A DNA stretch of 64,000 nt, from contig JAXLXI010000016.1 of assembly GCA_046328035.1 (NCBI GenBank), positions 1 through 64,000 of the forward strand, given 5' to 3'. Each line of letters opens with the position of its first letter. Within the stretch, counting starts at the first letter, position 1. Positions 25,121 to 33,582 of the stretch are shown one piece after another. The notes beneath the pieces were generated by a model. That model ran no database searches. It had not been told where the DNA came from and saw only the letters and a list, made by a program, of their open reading frames with translations. The DNA is from JBGASG01 sp046328035 (lineage in GTDB: Bacteria; Cyanobacteriota; Vampirovibrionia; Obscuribacterales; Obscuribacteraceae). A program made the position numbers and the translations under genes.

Positions 25121-25645
25121 TTATCTTGCCGGAGCCTTGGTTTCGGACATGCGCTTTACGTCTTTAGCGTTGTTCGCTTTGAAGATTTCTTCAGCGCGCT
25201 TGATTTGCTCACCAGATTCGGTGTGCACGCACAAGAGAACATTGCCATCACGCAATCTGTCTTCGTACACTTTAGCTTCGATCTCGGGAATGCCCAGACC
25301 GATCAGGCTACCAGTGACACCGCCCGTCGCCGAACCGATCGCCGCTCCGCCGAGAGCTGCCATGATGGGACCGGCTGCTACGAAAGGACCGACACCGGGA
25401 ATTGCTAATGCACCGATTCCGGCCAGCCATCCCAATGCGCCGCCGACCACAGCTCCTGCTGCGCCGCCGACTGCCGCTCCCTCCGGAGCTTTGCTGTGCT
25501 TTTCGTGACCGACATCGCGGACGCCAACCGTGTCCGGCATCAGGACTGATATATCCGAATTCGCAAACCCTGCAGTGCGCAGAGAATCGATAATGCGTTC
25601 GGCTTGAGACTCGAGCGGAACGATGCATACTATTGATTGTGTCAT
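25121..25645 (-). CDS. Glycine-zipper stress-type protein
   Basis: A 174-aa protein. The N-terminal part (IVCIVPLESQAERIIDSLRT, then ISVLMPDT) resembles the alpha/beta start of general-stress proteins of the YflT/DUF1269 kind. The middle (about 60-125) is a Gly/Ala-rich run of small-residue zippers long enough to span or insert into a membrane. The C-terminus (EAKVYEDRLRDGNVLLCVHT and ERAEEIFK) returns to an alpha/beta pattern. The start at 25645 (MTQSIVC) has TGAGGT nine bases upstream. Its role is unknown; the neighbours suggest envelope or oxidative stress. Confidence 0.75.
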   Translation of the reverse strand: MTQSIVCIVPLESQAERIIDSLRTAGFANSDISVLMPDTVGVRDVGHEKHSKAPEGAAVGGAAGAVVGGALGWLAGIGALAIPGVGPFVAAGPIMAALGGAAIGSATGGVTGSLIGLGIPEIEAKVYEDRLRDGNVLLCVHTESGEQIKRAEEIFKANNAKDVKRMSETKAPAR

Positions 25646-25668
25646 TACGTTGGACCTCATTTAGTTTG

Positions 25669-26076
25669 TTATTTGGAATTCTTCGGTTTGATTTCGAGCT
25701 GGCAGTCTACGCTGTAGCCACCCGCCTGTTCTTTTGCCAATGCCTCAACGGTCGCCTTTTCTTCCGCACTATCGACTGGTCCGCGCAAGGTGACCACGTT
25801 GTTCTTCGTTATGATTTTCACGTTCTGAGCGTTAACGGATAGGCCTTTCTGCGCCACAATCGCTTTTCGTATCAACCGGGTGGTATCAACGGCGCTCTTT
25901 TTGCCGGACTGATCTTCAGGTGTCAGGTGCTTGTTTTTAGCATCTCTGACGTTCTTGCCGGTGTTGTCCGCTGGCACAGCCGCGGCTTTTCCCTCCGGAG
26001 TTTTCTCGGGTTCGGCTAACGCGATTTGCGTTGTGGTGACCAAAGCCAAGAGAGACCAAATCAATGTCTGATTCAT
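25669..26076 (-). CDS. Exported BON-domain protein
   Basis: A signal peptide (about 1-21, ending ALA) is followed by a charged linker and one BON domain (about 65-130: TTRLIRKAIVAQKGLSVNAQ, VKIITKNNVVTLRGPV, then a closing helix and strand). BON domains attach to membranes or phospholipids in periplasmic stress proteins such as OsmY. It lies 23 bp upstream of the glycine-zipper gene on the same strand, so both are probably expressed together and end at the 25.07-kb terminator. Confidence 0.85.
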   Translation of the reverse strand: MNQTLIWSLLALVTTTQIALAEPEKTPEGKAAAVPADNTGKNVRDAKNKHLTPEDQSGKKSAVDTTRLIRKAIVAQKGLSVNAQNVKIITKNNVVTLRGPVDSAEEKATVEALAKEQAGGYSVDCQLEIKPKNSK

Positions 26077-26293
26077 TTAGTTCCTCACATCGTGTTATTC
26101 GACGATTCTACGAGGGGCTAACTCTAACATTGCCGGTCTATCGAATCGCGCACGGAAGCAGTGTATGCCTATAGGGAAATCCATATGCATAACGCCTGTG
26201 TTTTAACGCTGACATTCTGCCACGCTTCGCATGCCATCGCATGCGGCGTCGTGTCGTTGATGTGTGCGCTCTGCACCACTTACGGTATCACAG

Positions 26294-26338
26294 TGTGGAA
26301 GCGGAGACTGGCATGCCAGTCTCCCCCGCTTCTCCACA
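26294..26338. repeat. Long imperfect hairpin between Spy-like and BON genes
   Basis: TGTGGAAGCGGAGACTGGC (26294-26312) pairs with the segment ending at 26338, with two small bulges and a central GCATGC. It lies 35 bp past the Spy-like stop codon and probably ends that transcript. The rest of the 296-bp gap (26077-26372) holds no recognisable gene. Confidence 0.5.
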
Positions 26339-26372
26339 AAAGCAAATCAATCGTCAGCGAACTCGCGGCTAA

Positions 26373-26849
26373 CTATTCGTCGTCTTCGATGAAATCCTCG
26401 ACGCCGAGGAATTTCTTCACCAGGCTGAGTCGCAATTTCGATTTTTGATCAGCGGTCAAGATTTCGGAGAAAGCAATCATGCTGTCAGCGAGGTCATCGA
26501 TGCCTTCGGCTTTCCGCGCTTTGATCTTCTCGACGCTCTCTTTAATTTTCGCTTTGTCAGGTTGTGCTTGTAGAAGTTCTTTGAATGCCTCCTTTTTCAC
26601 TTCCATCAGCTCGATTTTGTGATGAGCAACTTTTGCCAGGGTTCGCCCTTTGATTTCGGCAATGCGGAACAACTGTTCTTCGGACAGATTCAGTTCGCTG
26701 AGAAGCAAACCAGGTCCTCCGCCCATCTTGGCGCCGAAGATTTTGCCGAACGGTCCACCCATGTGACCGCCGCCATCGCATCCGCCACCGGACATTCCAG
26801 CGAACGGACCGTGTCCTTGCCGTGCTGCAAAAGCACCTTTTCCAAACAT
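26373..26849 (-). CDS. Spy/CpxP-like LTXXQ-type protein without signal peptide
   Basis: A 158-aa protein. A Gly/Met/His-rich head (about 1-60, GGGCDGGGHMGGPFG) precedes a helical part with the Spy-like pattern LNLSEEQLFRIAEIKG, a Lys/Glu-rich middle and a second copy, ILTADQKSKLRLSLVKK. The LSxEQ and LTADQ repeats are the hallmark of periplasmic chaperones of the Spy/CpxP group. No signal peptide is seen; the Gly/His head could bind metal. The start at 26849 is fixed by a strong GAGGAGG seven bases away. It is divergent from a TetR regulator that probably controls it. Confidence 0.8.
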   Translation of the reverse strand: MFGKGAFAARQGHGPFAGMSGGGCDGGGHMGGPFGKIFGAKMGGGPGLLLSELNLSEEQLFRIAEIKGRTLAKVAHHKIELMEVKKEAFKELLQAQPDKAKIKESVEKIKARKAEGIDDLADSMIAFSEILTADQKSKLRLSLVKKFLGVEDFIEDDE

Positions 26850-26922
26850 AGAAACCTCCTCGCGGCATGCCAAAGGCTTGCCGCACGTATAATTTTCGTG
26901 TGTGATTCGAAAACTGACTATC

Positions 26923-26972
26923 GGTATAAAATTATACCAGCGGTCGAATTTGGTCAACTAGTCGGCCAAATT
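26923..26972. promoter_or_regulatory. Two palindromes in the Spy-like/TetR divergent promoter
   Basis: GGTATAA-AA-TTATACC (26923-26938) is a perfect 7-bp inverted repeat. At 26947-26972 AATTTGGTC and GGCCAAATT form 9-bp arms with one mismatch and an 8-bp spacer. Both lie between the Spy-like start and the TetR start, where a TetR dimer is expected to bind. They are operator candidates; the first could also overlap a -10 element. Confidence 0.6.
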
Positions 26973-26999
26973 GGGCAGAGGCGGTCTTAATGGGCACCT

Positions 27000-27641
27000 G
27001 TGAGCAATACAGGGCAGCGAGGCAACTTGGGACGTAGAGAATTAAAAAAGGAAGCGACCCGGCAGGACCTATTGGCAGCCGCGGCGAACCTATTTAAAAC
27101 GAAAGGCTATGAAGCCACCTCGGTTGATGACATCGCGATGGCCGCCGATGTCGCGAAGGGGACGTTTTACTATCACTTCCCGGCGAAAGAAGACCTGGTC
27201 TTCGCGCTGCAAGAAGCTGAGCTGAAGGTGGCTTCCGACCGAGCCCGTCAGCGCATGGAAGGCGGCAAGGAGTCGCCTCTCGCTATCCTGTTCGATTTCC
27301 TGAATGATTCCGCGCACTGGACCGAGTCCAATCCTGAACTCGGGCGTGCCATGTTCAAGCAGAAATTCGAAATGATGGCGCGCAAGGAGCCAACCCACCA
27401 CGGTCCGCCCGCGACAATCAAAGAATACGTGTTCGGAACCATCGGTCTTCTGCTCGCTGCTGCGCAGCAGTCGAAAGAGATTCGATCCGATGTAGACACC
27501 AGCGACTTAGCGCAGATTCTCATTCCGGTCGTCATGTCGGCGCGCATGCACTGGCTCATGGAACCAGCCGGCGCCACGCTCACCGCCAGAGTGGAACGAT
27601 CACTGAAGATCCTCATGGAAGGCTTCAAGCCACGGAGGTAG
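27000..27641 (+). CDS. TetR/AcrR family transcriptional regulator
   Basis: The N-terminal HTH is classic TetR: TRQDLLAAAANLFKTKGYEA, TSVDDIAMAADVAKGTFYYH, FPAKEDL. The rest (about 70-213) is helical, the ligand-binding and dimer part, which has no closer family match that I can see. The start is a GTG at 27000, with the HTH beginning 20 residues later. It is divergent from the Spy-like gene with two palindromes in between. The downstream lipoprotein gene starts five bases after its stop, its ribosome site GGAGGTAG overlapping the TetR stop codon, so they are co-translated. Confidence 0.9.
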   Translation: MSNTGQRGNLGRRELKKEATRQDLLAAAANLFKTKGYEATSVDDIAMAADVAKGTFYYHFPAKEDLVFALQEAELKVASDRARQRMEGGKESPLAILFDFLNDSAHWTESNPELGRAMFKQKFEMMARKEPTHHGPPATIKEYVFGTIGLLLAAAQQSKEIRSDVDTSDLAQILIPVVMSARMHWLMEPAGATLTARVERSLKILMEGFKPRR

Positions 27642-27646
27642 TTTCT

Positions 27647-28825
27647 TTGAAGAAACTTGCGTTGGCTATCGTTGCGTTGTTTCTTTGCAGTAGCTGTTCT
27701 CAGCAAGCGCCGGCTGAGCGCACCGGACAGGCGAGCGGCCCCGTCGACGTGGTGCGCGATGCGCAACAACACGTGCAAGTCGAACTCGATGCTCGCGACA
27801 ACAAGTCACGCATCGAGCACATCGATGCGGCGTGGCAATATATGGTCCCGATTCTCAACGACCCTCAGTTGATCAAACCGAAATACGAGCAAGACGTATC
27901 ATTTGATGCGACGCCGCCGCGATTGGTTTCGGTGGCACCACAAGATGTATTGCGTTCGCTGGAAGACATCGGCAAAGCGTACGAGGATATGGGCGCCTGG
28001 GACAAAGCATCGGATGCCTGGGCGAAGACATTGAAATTCATTGATGCGGTCAAATCAGTCGAGCCAAAATCATTCAGCGCGCGGAATGTCACCGATTTCA
28101 AGGCTCGCTATGCGCGCTGCCTGGTGCACCGCGGTCAGCTCAAAGAATCGAAGCCAATCACCGATGCCATATTGGCCGATCCACTCTCGACTAATACCGA
28201 ATATGGTGACCTTGGAGTGATAGCTATCGAACGTGGTGATTCGCCGACAGACGTCGAGCACATCTACGATCTGGCTGTGAAGGCGACTCCAGAAACACAG
28301 AAACCGCTTCTCGCGCATTACCTCGGGCATCGGGGAGATGCTAGATTCGCCGAGAAGAAGTATGCGGACGCACTTGCCGATTACAAAGCTGCCTACGACA
28401 TTTCGGCGGCAAAAGACTCGTCTTCGCAACCTGAATTATTGCTGCACCGCAGCGCTGCAATCGCGCGCGTGTACTGGCAGCAAGGTCAACACGCCAAGGC
28501 GCTCTCCACCCTGCAGTCAGCATTCAAGCAACTCAAGAACCAGAATCATTCACGCTGTTTCGTCAAGCATAATGTGGAACTCGCTTACTACCTGACGCAC
28601 ACACCCGCCAAAGAGGCGGAGGCAAAAGCCGCGCTGGCGACCGTTGAAGAACGAGCACTATCGATGACCGGCGCCAGTTGTCCCACATCAGACAATTCCG
28701 CCTGGAGAATCGAGGCTCAGAAACTGCAAGCCGACGCGAAGACAATCACTCACGATCCGAAAGCACAGTTGGACAAACTGGAGACCGGCGCGCTCAATTA
28801 CCCCTGTAATCCATTCTTTCCGTGA
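27647..28825 (+). CDS. TPR-containing lipoprotein
   Basis: The start is TTG with GGAGGT seven bases upstream. A lipobox-like LCSSCS (about 12-17) follows a hydrophobic signal, so the protein is a membrane-anchored lipoprotein. The mature part (about 100-350) consists of helical repeats of the TPR type (DVLRSLEDIGKAYEDMGAWD, then LLAHYLGHRGDARFAEKKYA). No enzyme motifs were seen. It is in an operon with the TetR gene upstream, so its level probably follows the same signal. Confidence 0.8.
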   Translation: MKKLALAIVALFLCSSCSQQAPAERTGQASGPVDVVRDAQQHVQVELDARDNKSRIEHIDAAWQYMVPILNDPQLIKPKYEQDVSFDATPPRLVSVAPQDVLRSLEDIGKAYEDMGAWDKASDAWAKTLKFIDAVKSVEPKSFSARNVTDFKARYARCLVHRGQLKESKPITDAILADPLSTNTEYGDLGVIAIERGDSPTDVEHIYDLAVKATPETQKPLLAHYLGHRGDARFAEKKYADALADYKAAYDISAAKDSSSQPELLLHRSAAIARVYWQQGQHAKALSTLQSAFKQLKNQNHSRCFVKHNVELAYYLTHTPAKEAEAKAALATVEERALSMTGASCPTSDNSAWRIEAQKLQADAKTITHDPKAQLDKLETGALNYPCNPFFP

Positions 28826-28899
28826 TATCATCGGGACTCGCGAAGGCGATCCTGACTGGTTCATCGCCGATTGGCGGAATTTTGCGGAGTGAATACCCG

Positions 28900-29559
28900 A
28901 TGAAACGTCCGATCCGTTCTGTGTTGTTATCTATGACGGTCGCCTGCTCTCTGGCGAGCGCAGCCTACGCATATTCCGCCGGCGAAGCCATGCAGTACTT
29001 CCAGGCACACAACTGGAATCAGTTGATTCCCTATTTGAACAACTGGACGAAGGCGTCACCGAGCGACCCGATGCCGTGGTATTACATGGGCACCGCGTAC
29101 GGGAGCAAGACCCAGGGCATCGGCATGGGTCGCCCGGAAGACGCGCGAGTCGCTTTCAAGAAAGCCGTAGCGATCAAGCCGGACTTTGCCAAAGCGTGGA
29201 ACGCGCTGGGCTGGACGGAGATTGAACTCGAGAACTATCCGGGCGCAGCGACCGCGTTCGAGCGCGCGACGAAGTGCGCACCAACGAATGCACAGTACTG
29301 GAACAGCCTGGGCACCACGCTGGCTAAGTTGAACCGCACTTCCGCAGCCACCGCTGCGTTCAACAAAGCCGCGCAATTAGGAAGTCCCGATGCCGCGAGA
29401 AACAACCGCATCCTGCATACGCCGGTTGTTTCTCGACCGTTGTACAATCCCTCCTTCGGGAATGGTGGCAACAATGGTCGCAGCCTGACAAACCCCTACG
29501 GCGTCGACTACAACTACTATCACCAGCTCGATCACAATGGTGCGCCGCTACAGAAGTAG
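28900..29559 (+). CDS. Exported TPR protein
   Basis: I start at the ATG at 28900 because it begins a clear signal peptide (MKRPIRSVLLSMTVACSLAS, ending AYA); a frame to a GTG at 28822 overlaps the upstream gene. After cleavage come two to three TPR units (MPWYYMGTAYGSKTQGIGMG, AFKKAVAIKPDFAKAWNALG, AATAFERATKCAPTNAQYW). The C-terminal 60 residues are Asn/Gly/Tyr-rich and disordered. It probably scaffolds other envelope proteins. It follows the TPR lipoprotein closely. Confidence 0.8.
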   Translation: MKRPIRSVLLSMTVACSLASAAYAYSAGEAMQYFQAHNWNQLIPYLNNWTKASPSDPMPWYYMGTAYGSKTQGIGMGRPEDARVAFKKAVAIKPDFAKAWNALGWTEIELENYPGAATAFERATKCAPTNAQYWNSLGTTLAKLNRTSAATAAFNKAAQLGSPDAARNNRILHTPVVSRPLYNPSFGNGGNNGRSLTNPYGVDYNYYHQLDHNGAPLQK

Positions 29560-29564
29560 TCGCG

Positions 29565-29939
29565 TCAGTGCGAACCGCCGGGTTTCTTGTTGCTCGCCGC
29601 TTTCGCAGCGGGATTGCCGGGCGCGGTCGAAACCAAATTGACCTTGACGGTTCCCTTCGCTGGTCCCGCAGCGGTATCATCCGGCGGTACGAACGTAGCG
29701 AATGCGGCGGTTCCCACCGCTGACACAGCGGCATTGCGCGCGGCGGCGGGTTTCTTCTTGTCGGCGTGAGCCGCTGGAGGCGCGGAAGCCTGTATTTTCG
29801 AGTGCCAAACTTGTTTCTTCGCAGGCGCGGCTTTGCCCTGAGCGTCAGCCGAGTGGCAAGCGAGACCAACCAGCACCACGGCGGCAGCCAAAGCAGCGCC
29901 GCCGACAGATAACCCTGCCGGGCGTTTTTGATATTCCAT
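29565..29939 (-). CDS. Exported Ala/Pro/Lys-rich small protein
   Basis: A 124-aa protein. It has a positively charged start and a strong signal-like helix (about 11-33, VGGAALAAAVVLVGLACHSA), then a low-complexity Ala/Lys/Pro/Thr tail. No fold is recognised. It converges with the TPR gene, six bases apart. Low-complexity composition makes function prediction impossible. Confidence 0.55.
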   Translation of the reverse strand: MEYQKRPAGLSVGGAALAAAVVLVGLACHSADAQGKAAPAKKQVWHSKIQASAPPAAHADKKKPAAARNAAVSAVGTAAFATFVPPDDTAAGPAKGTVKVNLVSTAPGNPAAKAASNKKPGGSH

Positions 29940-30245
29940 AATGATTCACCTGAAAAATGCGGACTAGTAAATGGGGACGCCCCTAAAATCCCACGAAAGA
30001 AAAGTTTCCTCCATAGGGGAATTACTGAGCCTTGGCAATTCGGATTAAGACCATTTTCACAGTCGCTTATCCCGCGTGATACCGCCAGCGGTGCCTGACA
30101 TGTACCATTTACGAGGTCGCCCGCGCGTGCAGCCCTTAAGCATAGGTTTCCAACAAAGTCGGTTGACCTTTTGTCGCGTATGATTCGCTCCTGATGGGCA
30201 TATAGACTTACCAGCGCTCTCCTGATCGGCTTTGGAATCTCACAC
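29940..30245. other. 306-bp intergenic region
   Basis: Nothing gene-like is seen. GGGGACGCCCC at 29974-29984 is a small palindrome close to the small exported protein's start. The right half must contain the kinase promoter; TTGACC at about 30162 is a -35 candidate without a well-spaced -10. Confidence 0.4.
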
Positions 30246-31265
30246 GTGACAATGGGCGACAACGAACCGAAAACCTGGCATCCCAGCGTCAAACAGTACA
30301 TCGGCAAGGTCGTTGACCAGTACGTCCTCATCGAGCCGCTCGGGCAGGGCGGGATGGGGCTCATCTTTAAAGCGGAGCAAAAGCGCATCAAGCGCCATGT
30401 CGCCGTGAAGCTGCTTTCGCCCGATCACATCAGCAATGAGGTCAGCATCCAGCGCTTGCAGCGGGAAGCGACCGCCATGGCGAACCTCAAGCATCCGCAT
30501 ATCGCCACCGTTTTCGACATGGTCATCTCCAATGACGCGCACCCCTGGCTGATCATGGAGCTCATCGAGGGAACGAGTCTCAAGACTATCCTCCAGAGCG
30601 ACGGGAAGGTGTCGCCGGAGCGCGTGGTGAACATATTTCTCCAGGTCGCCGACGCCATGGATTACGCCCACGCCAACGGGCTGATTCACCGCGACTTGAA
30701 GCCCGACAACATCATGCTGACGCTCGAATATACCGGCGACTACGTGAAAGTGGTCGACTTCGGCATCGCGAAGATTGTCGACGCCGAGCCCGGCGAGCAG
30801 TCCCTGACAGCGCAGGGACAGTCGATGGGCAGTCCGTTCTACATGAGTCCTGAACAGTGTTCGCATCAGTCGGCACCGGATTTCCGCAGCGATGTTTATT
30901 CGTTGGGCGTCATCATGTATGAGTGCCTGACCGGCGTCCTACCCATCAAAGCCAATTCGCTATTGGAGATCGCTTGGCTCAAGTCGAATGAGCCGCCCAA
31001 GCCGTTTCCTCCCGAGCTCAAGGCGTGGACCAAGCTCGAGACTTTGACGCTCGCGTGTCTGGCGGCAGACCCGGAGAAACGCCCGCAGACGATGGCGCAA
31101 GTACGTGACTCGCTGGCTCAGATTCAGAAGCAACTGACGGCGGGTGGGGGCGTGCCTCCCGAGCCGGCTCCGGCGGTCGAAGTCGAGAAGTCGCCGGCGC
31201 CGGAAACATCAGGCATCGCCAACAAATTCTTCCAGCGAATCAAAGACACCTTCAAACGCGTGTGA
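30246..31265 (+). CDS. Serine/threonine protein kinase, soluble, with short Pro-rich tail
   Basis: A Hanks-type kinase. The glycine loop is LGQGGMGLIF, the invariant Lys is in HVAVKLL (Lys55), the catalytic loop is HRDLKPDN (Asp150), and the metal loop is DFG (Asp171); MSPEQ provides the P+1 region. All catalytic residues are present. The domain ends near residue 290, followed by a Pro/Glu-rich tail and a last helix (FFQRIKDTFKRV). Unlike the next two kinases it lacks a membrane segment and TPR arm. The start may be the GTG at 30246 or ATG two codons later. The 31.28-kb palindromic repeat begins 11 bp after its stop. Confidence 0.92.
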   Translation: MTMGDNEPKTWHPSVKQYIGKVVDQYVLIEPLGQGGMGLIFKAEQKRIKRHVAVKLLSPDHISNEVSIQRLQREATAMANLKHPHIATVFDMVISNDAHPWLIMELIEGTSLKTILQSDGKVSPERVVNIFLQVADAMDYAHANGLIHRDLKPDNIMLTLEYTGDYVKVVDFGIAKIVDAEPGEQSLTAQGQSMGSPFYMSPEQCSHQSAPDFRSDVYSLGVIMYECLTGVLPIKANSLLEIAWLKSNEPPKPFPPELKAWTKLETLTLACLAADPEKRPQTMAQVRDSLAQIQKQLTAGGGVPPEPAPAVEVEKSPAPETSGIANKFFQRIKDTFKRV

Positions 31266-31276
31266 CCTCCCCCGAT

Positions 31277-31383
31277 TCGTGTGTCAGTTTTGACGCAAGT
31301 GGGGCAGAATCTGCTTGCGAGATGGGCTCCAGAGGCGATCGGCAAGCAAAAACCCGGCTTTCTGCGTCAGAACTGACACACGA
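31277..31383 (+). repeat. 107-bp palindromic interspersed repeat, copy 1
   Basis: The ends are near-perfect inverted arms: TCGTGTGTCAGTTTTGACGC (31277-31296) and its complement at 31364-31383 with one mismatch. The interior contains GCGAGATGGGCTCCA. The element is matched, in inverted orientation, by 32231-32336. It begins 11 bp past the kinase stop codon. It may be a MITE-like or REP-like element that folds into a long hairpin. Confidence 0.7.
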
Positions 31384-31845
31384 CTCTTCGAACCCTGCCG
31401 TGAGTAACGTTTCGGCGCAGACATGGACCAAGCATTCGGACACTACCAGTAGTGGCGCCCCTTAGAAAGCCGGTGAGAACCTGGCGCGAATCTGGCAAGA
31501 AGCCCTCGAGCGTGGGGCGGAGCAGCTGACTCCCGCCACTCTGGTGGCAGCCGATCGGCACAGGGGTGAACAAGGTCATGCCTCTGGCGTGACCCGCATG
31601 CATAGTAGCGTATGCCTGGAGCCCGATAACGCCACAGGCTTTGCTTTAACGAACACAGCTTTGCCGTCGCCATCTATGACCTTCGGCAGATTGACATGGG
31701 TGCTGAATCGTAGGAATATTGCGGCACAGAAACGAACCGACTCGCCCATGCAACCACATGCGGCGCGGAACTTTTGGCACCTAACTTACTACTGAAAACT
31801 AAATTAGACGCATTGCAGCTGCTTCCAACTTGCTGAGGATTCTTT
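31384..31845. other. Intergenic region without clear gene
   Basis: Together with the repeat this makes a 580-bp gap. A minus-strand open frame of 57 codons (31576-31749) has a plausible start but no ribosome site. The last 50 bp are A/T-rich and should hold the promoter of the next small gene. Confidence 0.4.
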
Positions 31846-32211
31846 ATGTGGTCAATTATTTCTTACTGGCTGTTTTCCGAAATGAACTACCGCTGCATGA
31901 GCACGCGGTCTCCGCTCGCTCGGCGCGTCTCCAGACAGTGCCGCGAACGGGGTGTCGGCGAGGCCGCCATTGCCGGTGGTGACGTGCAAACCGTGCGCAG
32001 CAATCCAGCTGGTCTGACCGAAAAAATTCAGTCCAACCTGAGAAGGTACAACTCCATTCGCATGCACCTGGTGCAGGGAGTCGCTCACTGGGCGCCCAGC
32101 AAATTCACGCCGTTGTATGTGGCTCCGAACGAAACGCGCTCGCGCAAACCACACCTGACCGCCGTCAAGCAATACGAAATCGTTGACAGCATGATCCAAA
32201 AGGCTAGCTGA
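31846..32211 (+). CDS. Hypothetical basic protein between two inverted repeats
   Basis: A 121-aa protein rich in Arg and Ser (TRSPLARRVSRQCRERGVGE), with a hydrophobic start (MWSIISYWLFSEM). TGAGGA lies six bases before the ATG. The family is not recognised. It is the only gene between the two palindromic repeat copies, which stand in opposite orientation about 850 bp apart, so it could be a passenger of a small mobile unit. An overlapping opposite-strand open frame is less likely because it lacks a ribosome site. Confidence 0.5.
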   Translation: MWSIISYWLFSEMNYRCMSTRSPLARRVSRQCRERGVGEAAIAGGDVQTVRSNPAGLTEKIQSNLRRYNSIRMHLVQGVAHWAPSKFTPLYVAPNETRSRKPHLTAVKQYEIVDSMIQKAS

Positions 32212-32230
32212 AGCCCACGCTGGGTCTCCG

Positions 32231-32336
32231 GTGTGCCAGTTTTGGCACAGAAACCCAGTTTGTCGTATCTGGATCCGCCTTGGAGACCCATCTCGCGCAC
32301 AAATTTTGCCCTGCGTGTGCCAAAACTGACACACGA
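32231..32336 (-). repeat. 106-bp palindromic interspersed repeat, copy 2 (inverted)
   Basis: GTGTGCCAGTTTTGGCACA (32231-32249) pairs with TGTGCCAAAACTGACACAC (32316-32334). The reverse complement aligns end to end with copy 1, sharing TCGTGTGTCAGTTTTG at the border and GCGAGATGGG with CTCCA in the middle. It ends 12 bp before the next gene's start. Confidence 0.7.
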
Positions 32337-32347
32337 AGCTCGATGCC

Positions 32348-33505
32348 ATGAACTCTCCAGTTTCGCCTACTCTTCCGGTCCTCAAAAGAGAGACCACTCA
32401 GATAGCAACCACACTGCTGGTGATGGTGTCGCTCTTTTGTCCCCAGTCAGTCGACGCATTAGAAAACGTTGGCGTGGTAGACCGCGCCGGGAAGTACGTG
32501 ATTCGCCCTGGCTACCGCAGAATCAGATATCTCGGCAAGGGGCAATATTTGTGCTACACGCACTTAGGCAAACATGAAGTGCTGACCAGGGATGGTCTGA
32601 TCAACGACCAGCTGCAACTTCCCGAGGACAAGGACTTAGAGTCGTTCAAGCTTAAGGAGGATGCTGCCGACACATCCAAGGACCCTTCCTATGGCAACCG
32701 CCTGAAACAGTTCCCCAGTCTCCAATCTGAGTACACGTTCGTGCGCTGGGTACTTCCCGGGTTATACCTTGCGACCTTTGGTGGAAGAGTGCCGAGTGAG
32801 AAGGATCATCTCGTCGTCGACGAGAGCGGAAAAGTTGTTTTTGCCATACCCAAAAACCAATTTGTGATTATGGGTCCATCTCACAACATAGTCACACAGC
32901 AGATGGGTGCCAGGAATTCGAGCAAGCTTACATTCTATGATCCAAGCGGGCAGATCATCAAAGAGGTTGACGGAAGCGACATCAAATACAAATGGTTTTA
33001 CTTTGGCATGGCGATCATTCAAAGCAGCTTCGCACCATCCAGCGAAAGAACCGAGGGAGTCATAGCTGAAGATGGCAATTGGATTCAGCCTCCGCAGCTA
33101 ACCCACTTCGAATTGACAGAGAACGACAGAATCATAAAGTCTGCCTACGACGAGACCTTTATCCGAACCGCATGGGATGCCGAATCGGATGAAAGAAAAA
33201 ACCAGTTCAATAATTTTCTTCGCAAGCACGACCTAATCGGCATGAAACGGAGCAAAGTTGTTGATCTTCTTGGACCAGGGATAGGCGCGCAGACCAAATC
33301 GCCAGCAGAAGAGACCGGAAATCTAACTTACACAGTTTCCGGTTTCGGGAGCAAATGCGGAAATGCATACAACAGCGTAGTGATCGAATTCTCTAATAAC
33401 CGAGCTGTGCGCTGGAAATTGTCCAACTTCTCCGGCCGCCAGGATCACTGGGTGGAACAAAACGTAGTCTTCGACAGAGCCTTGAAAAAATACGTTCCAA
33501 AGTAA
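32348..33505 (+). CDS. Exported WG-repeat-like protein
   Basis: After a hydrophobic signal (about 18-36) the first half has short beta units like WG/KWG repeats: VGVVDRAGKYVIRPGYRRIR, HLVVDESGKVVFAIPKNQF and TEGVIAEDGNWIQPPQL. The C-terminal 110 residues begin FLRKHDLIGMKRSKVVDLLG, a pattern seen in SmpA/OmlA-like lipoproteins, and are beta-rich after that. It is presumably periplasmic or surface-exposed. No ribosome site is clear at the ATG at 32348, which comes right after the repeat hairpin, so the start may be later. Confidence 0.65.
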   Translation: MNSPVSPTLPVLKRETTQIATTLLVMVSLFCPQSVDALENVGVVDRAGKYVIRPGYRRIRYLGKGQYLCYTHLGKHEVLTRDGLINDQLQLPEDKDLESFKLKEDAADTSKDPSYGNRLKQFPSLQSEYTFVRWVLPGLYLATFGGRVPSEKDHLVVDESGKVVFAIPKNQFVIMGPSHNIVTQQMGARNSSKLTFYDPSGQIIKEVDGSDIKYKWFYFGMAIIQSSFAPSSERTEGVIAEDGNWIQPPQLTHFELTENDRIIKSAYDETFIRTAWDAESDERKNQFNNFLRKHDLIGMKRSKVVDLLGPGIGAQTKSPAEETGNLTYTVSGFGSKCGNAYNSVVIEFSNNRAVRWKLSNFSGRQDHWVEQNVVFDRALKKYVPK

Positions 33506-33582
33506 TCGAGCCTGCTTCGCTAGTATAATCTCAGAAGAGGAGTTTGGGATGGCCAGTCCAATCCAGTGCCTGAGGTGCTGCC

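Noticed and set aside
30162..30190. Strong sigma-70 promoter before the first kinase
   Set aside because: TTGACC and TATGAT are only ten bases apart, too close for a standard promoter.
29360..30391. 343-codon minus-strand frame
   Set aside because: It crosses three unrelated regions including a kinase start, and its Arg/Pro-rich text has no family features.
31576..31749. 57-codon minus-strand open frame in the gap after the first kinase
   Set aside because: It has a plausible ATG but no ribosome site and no family match; kept only as a note.
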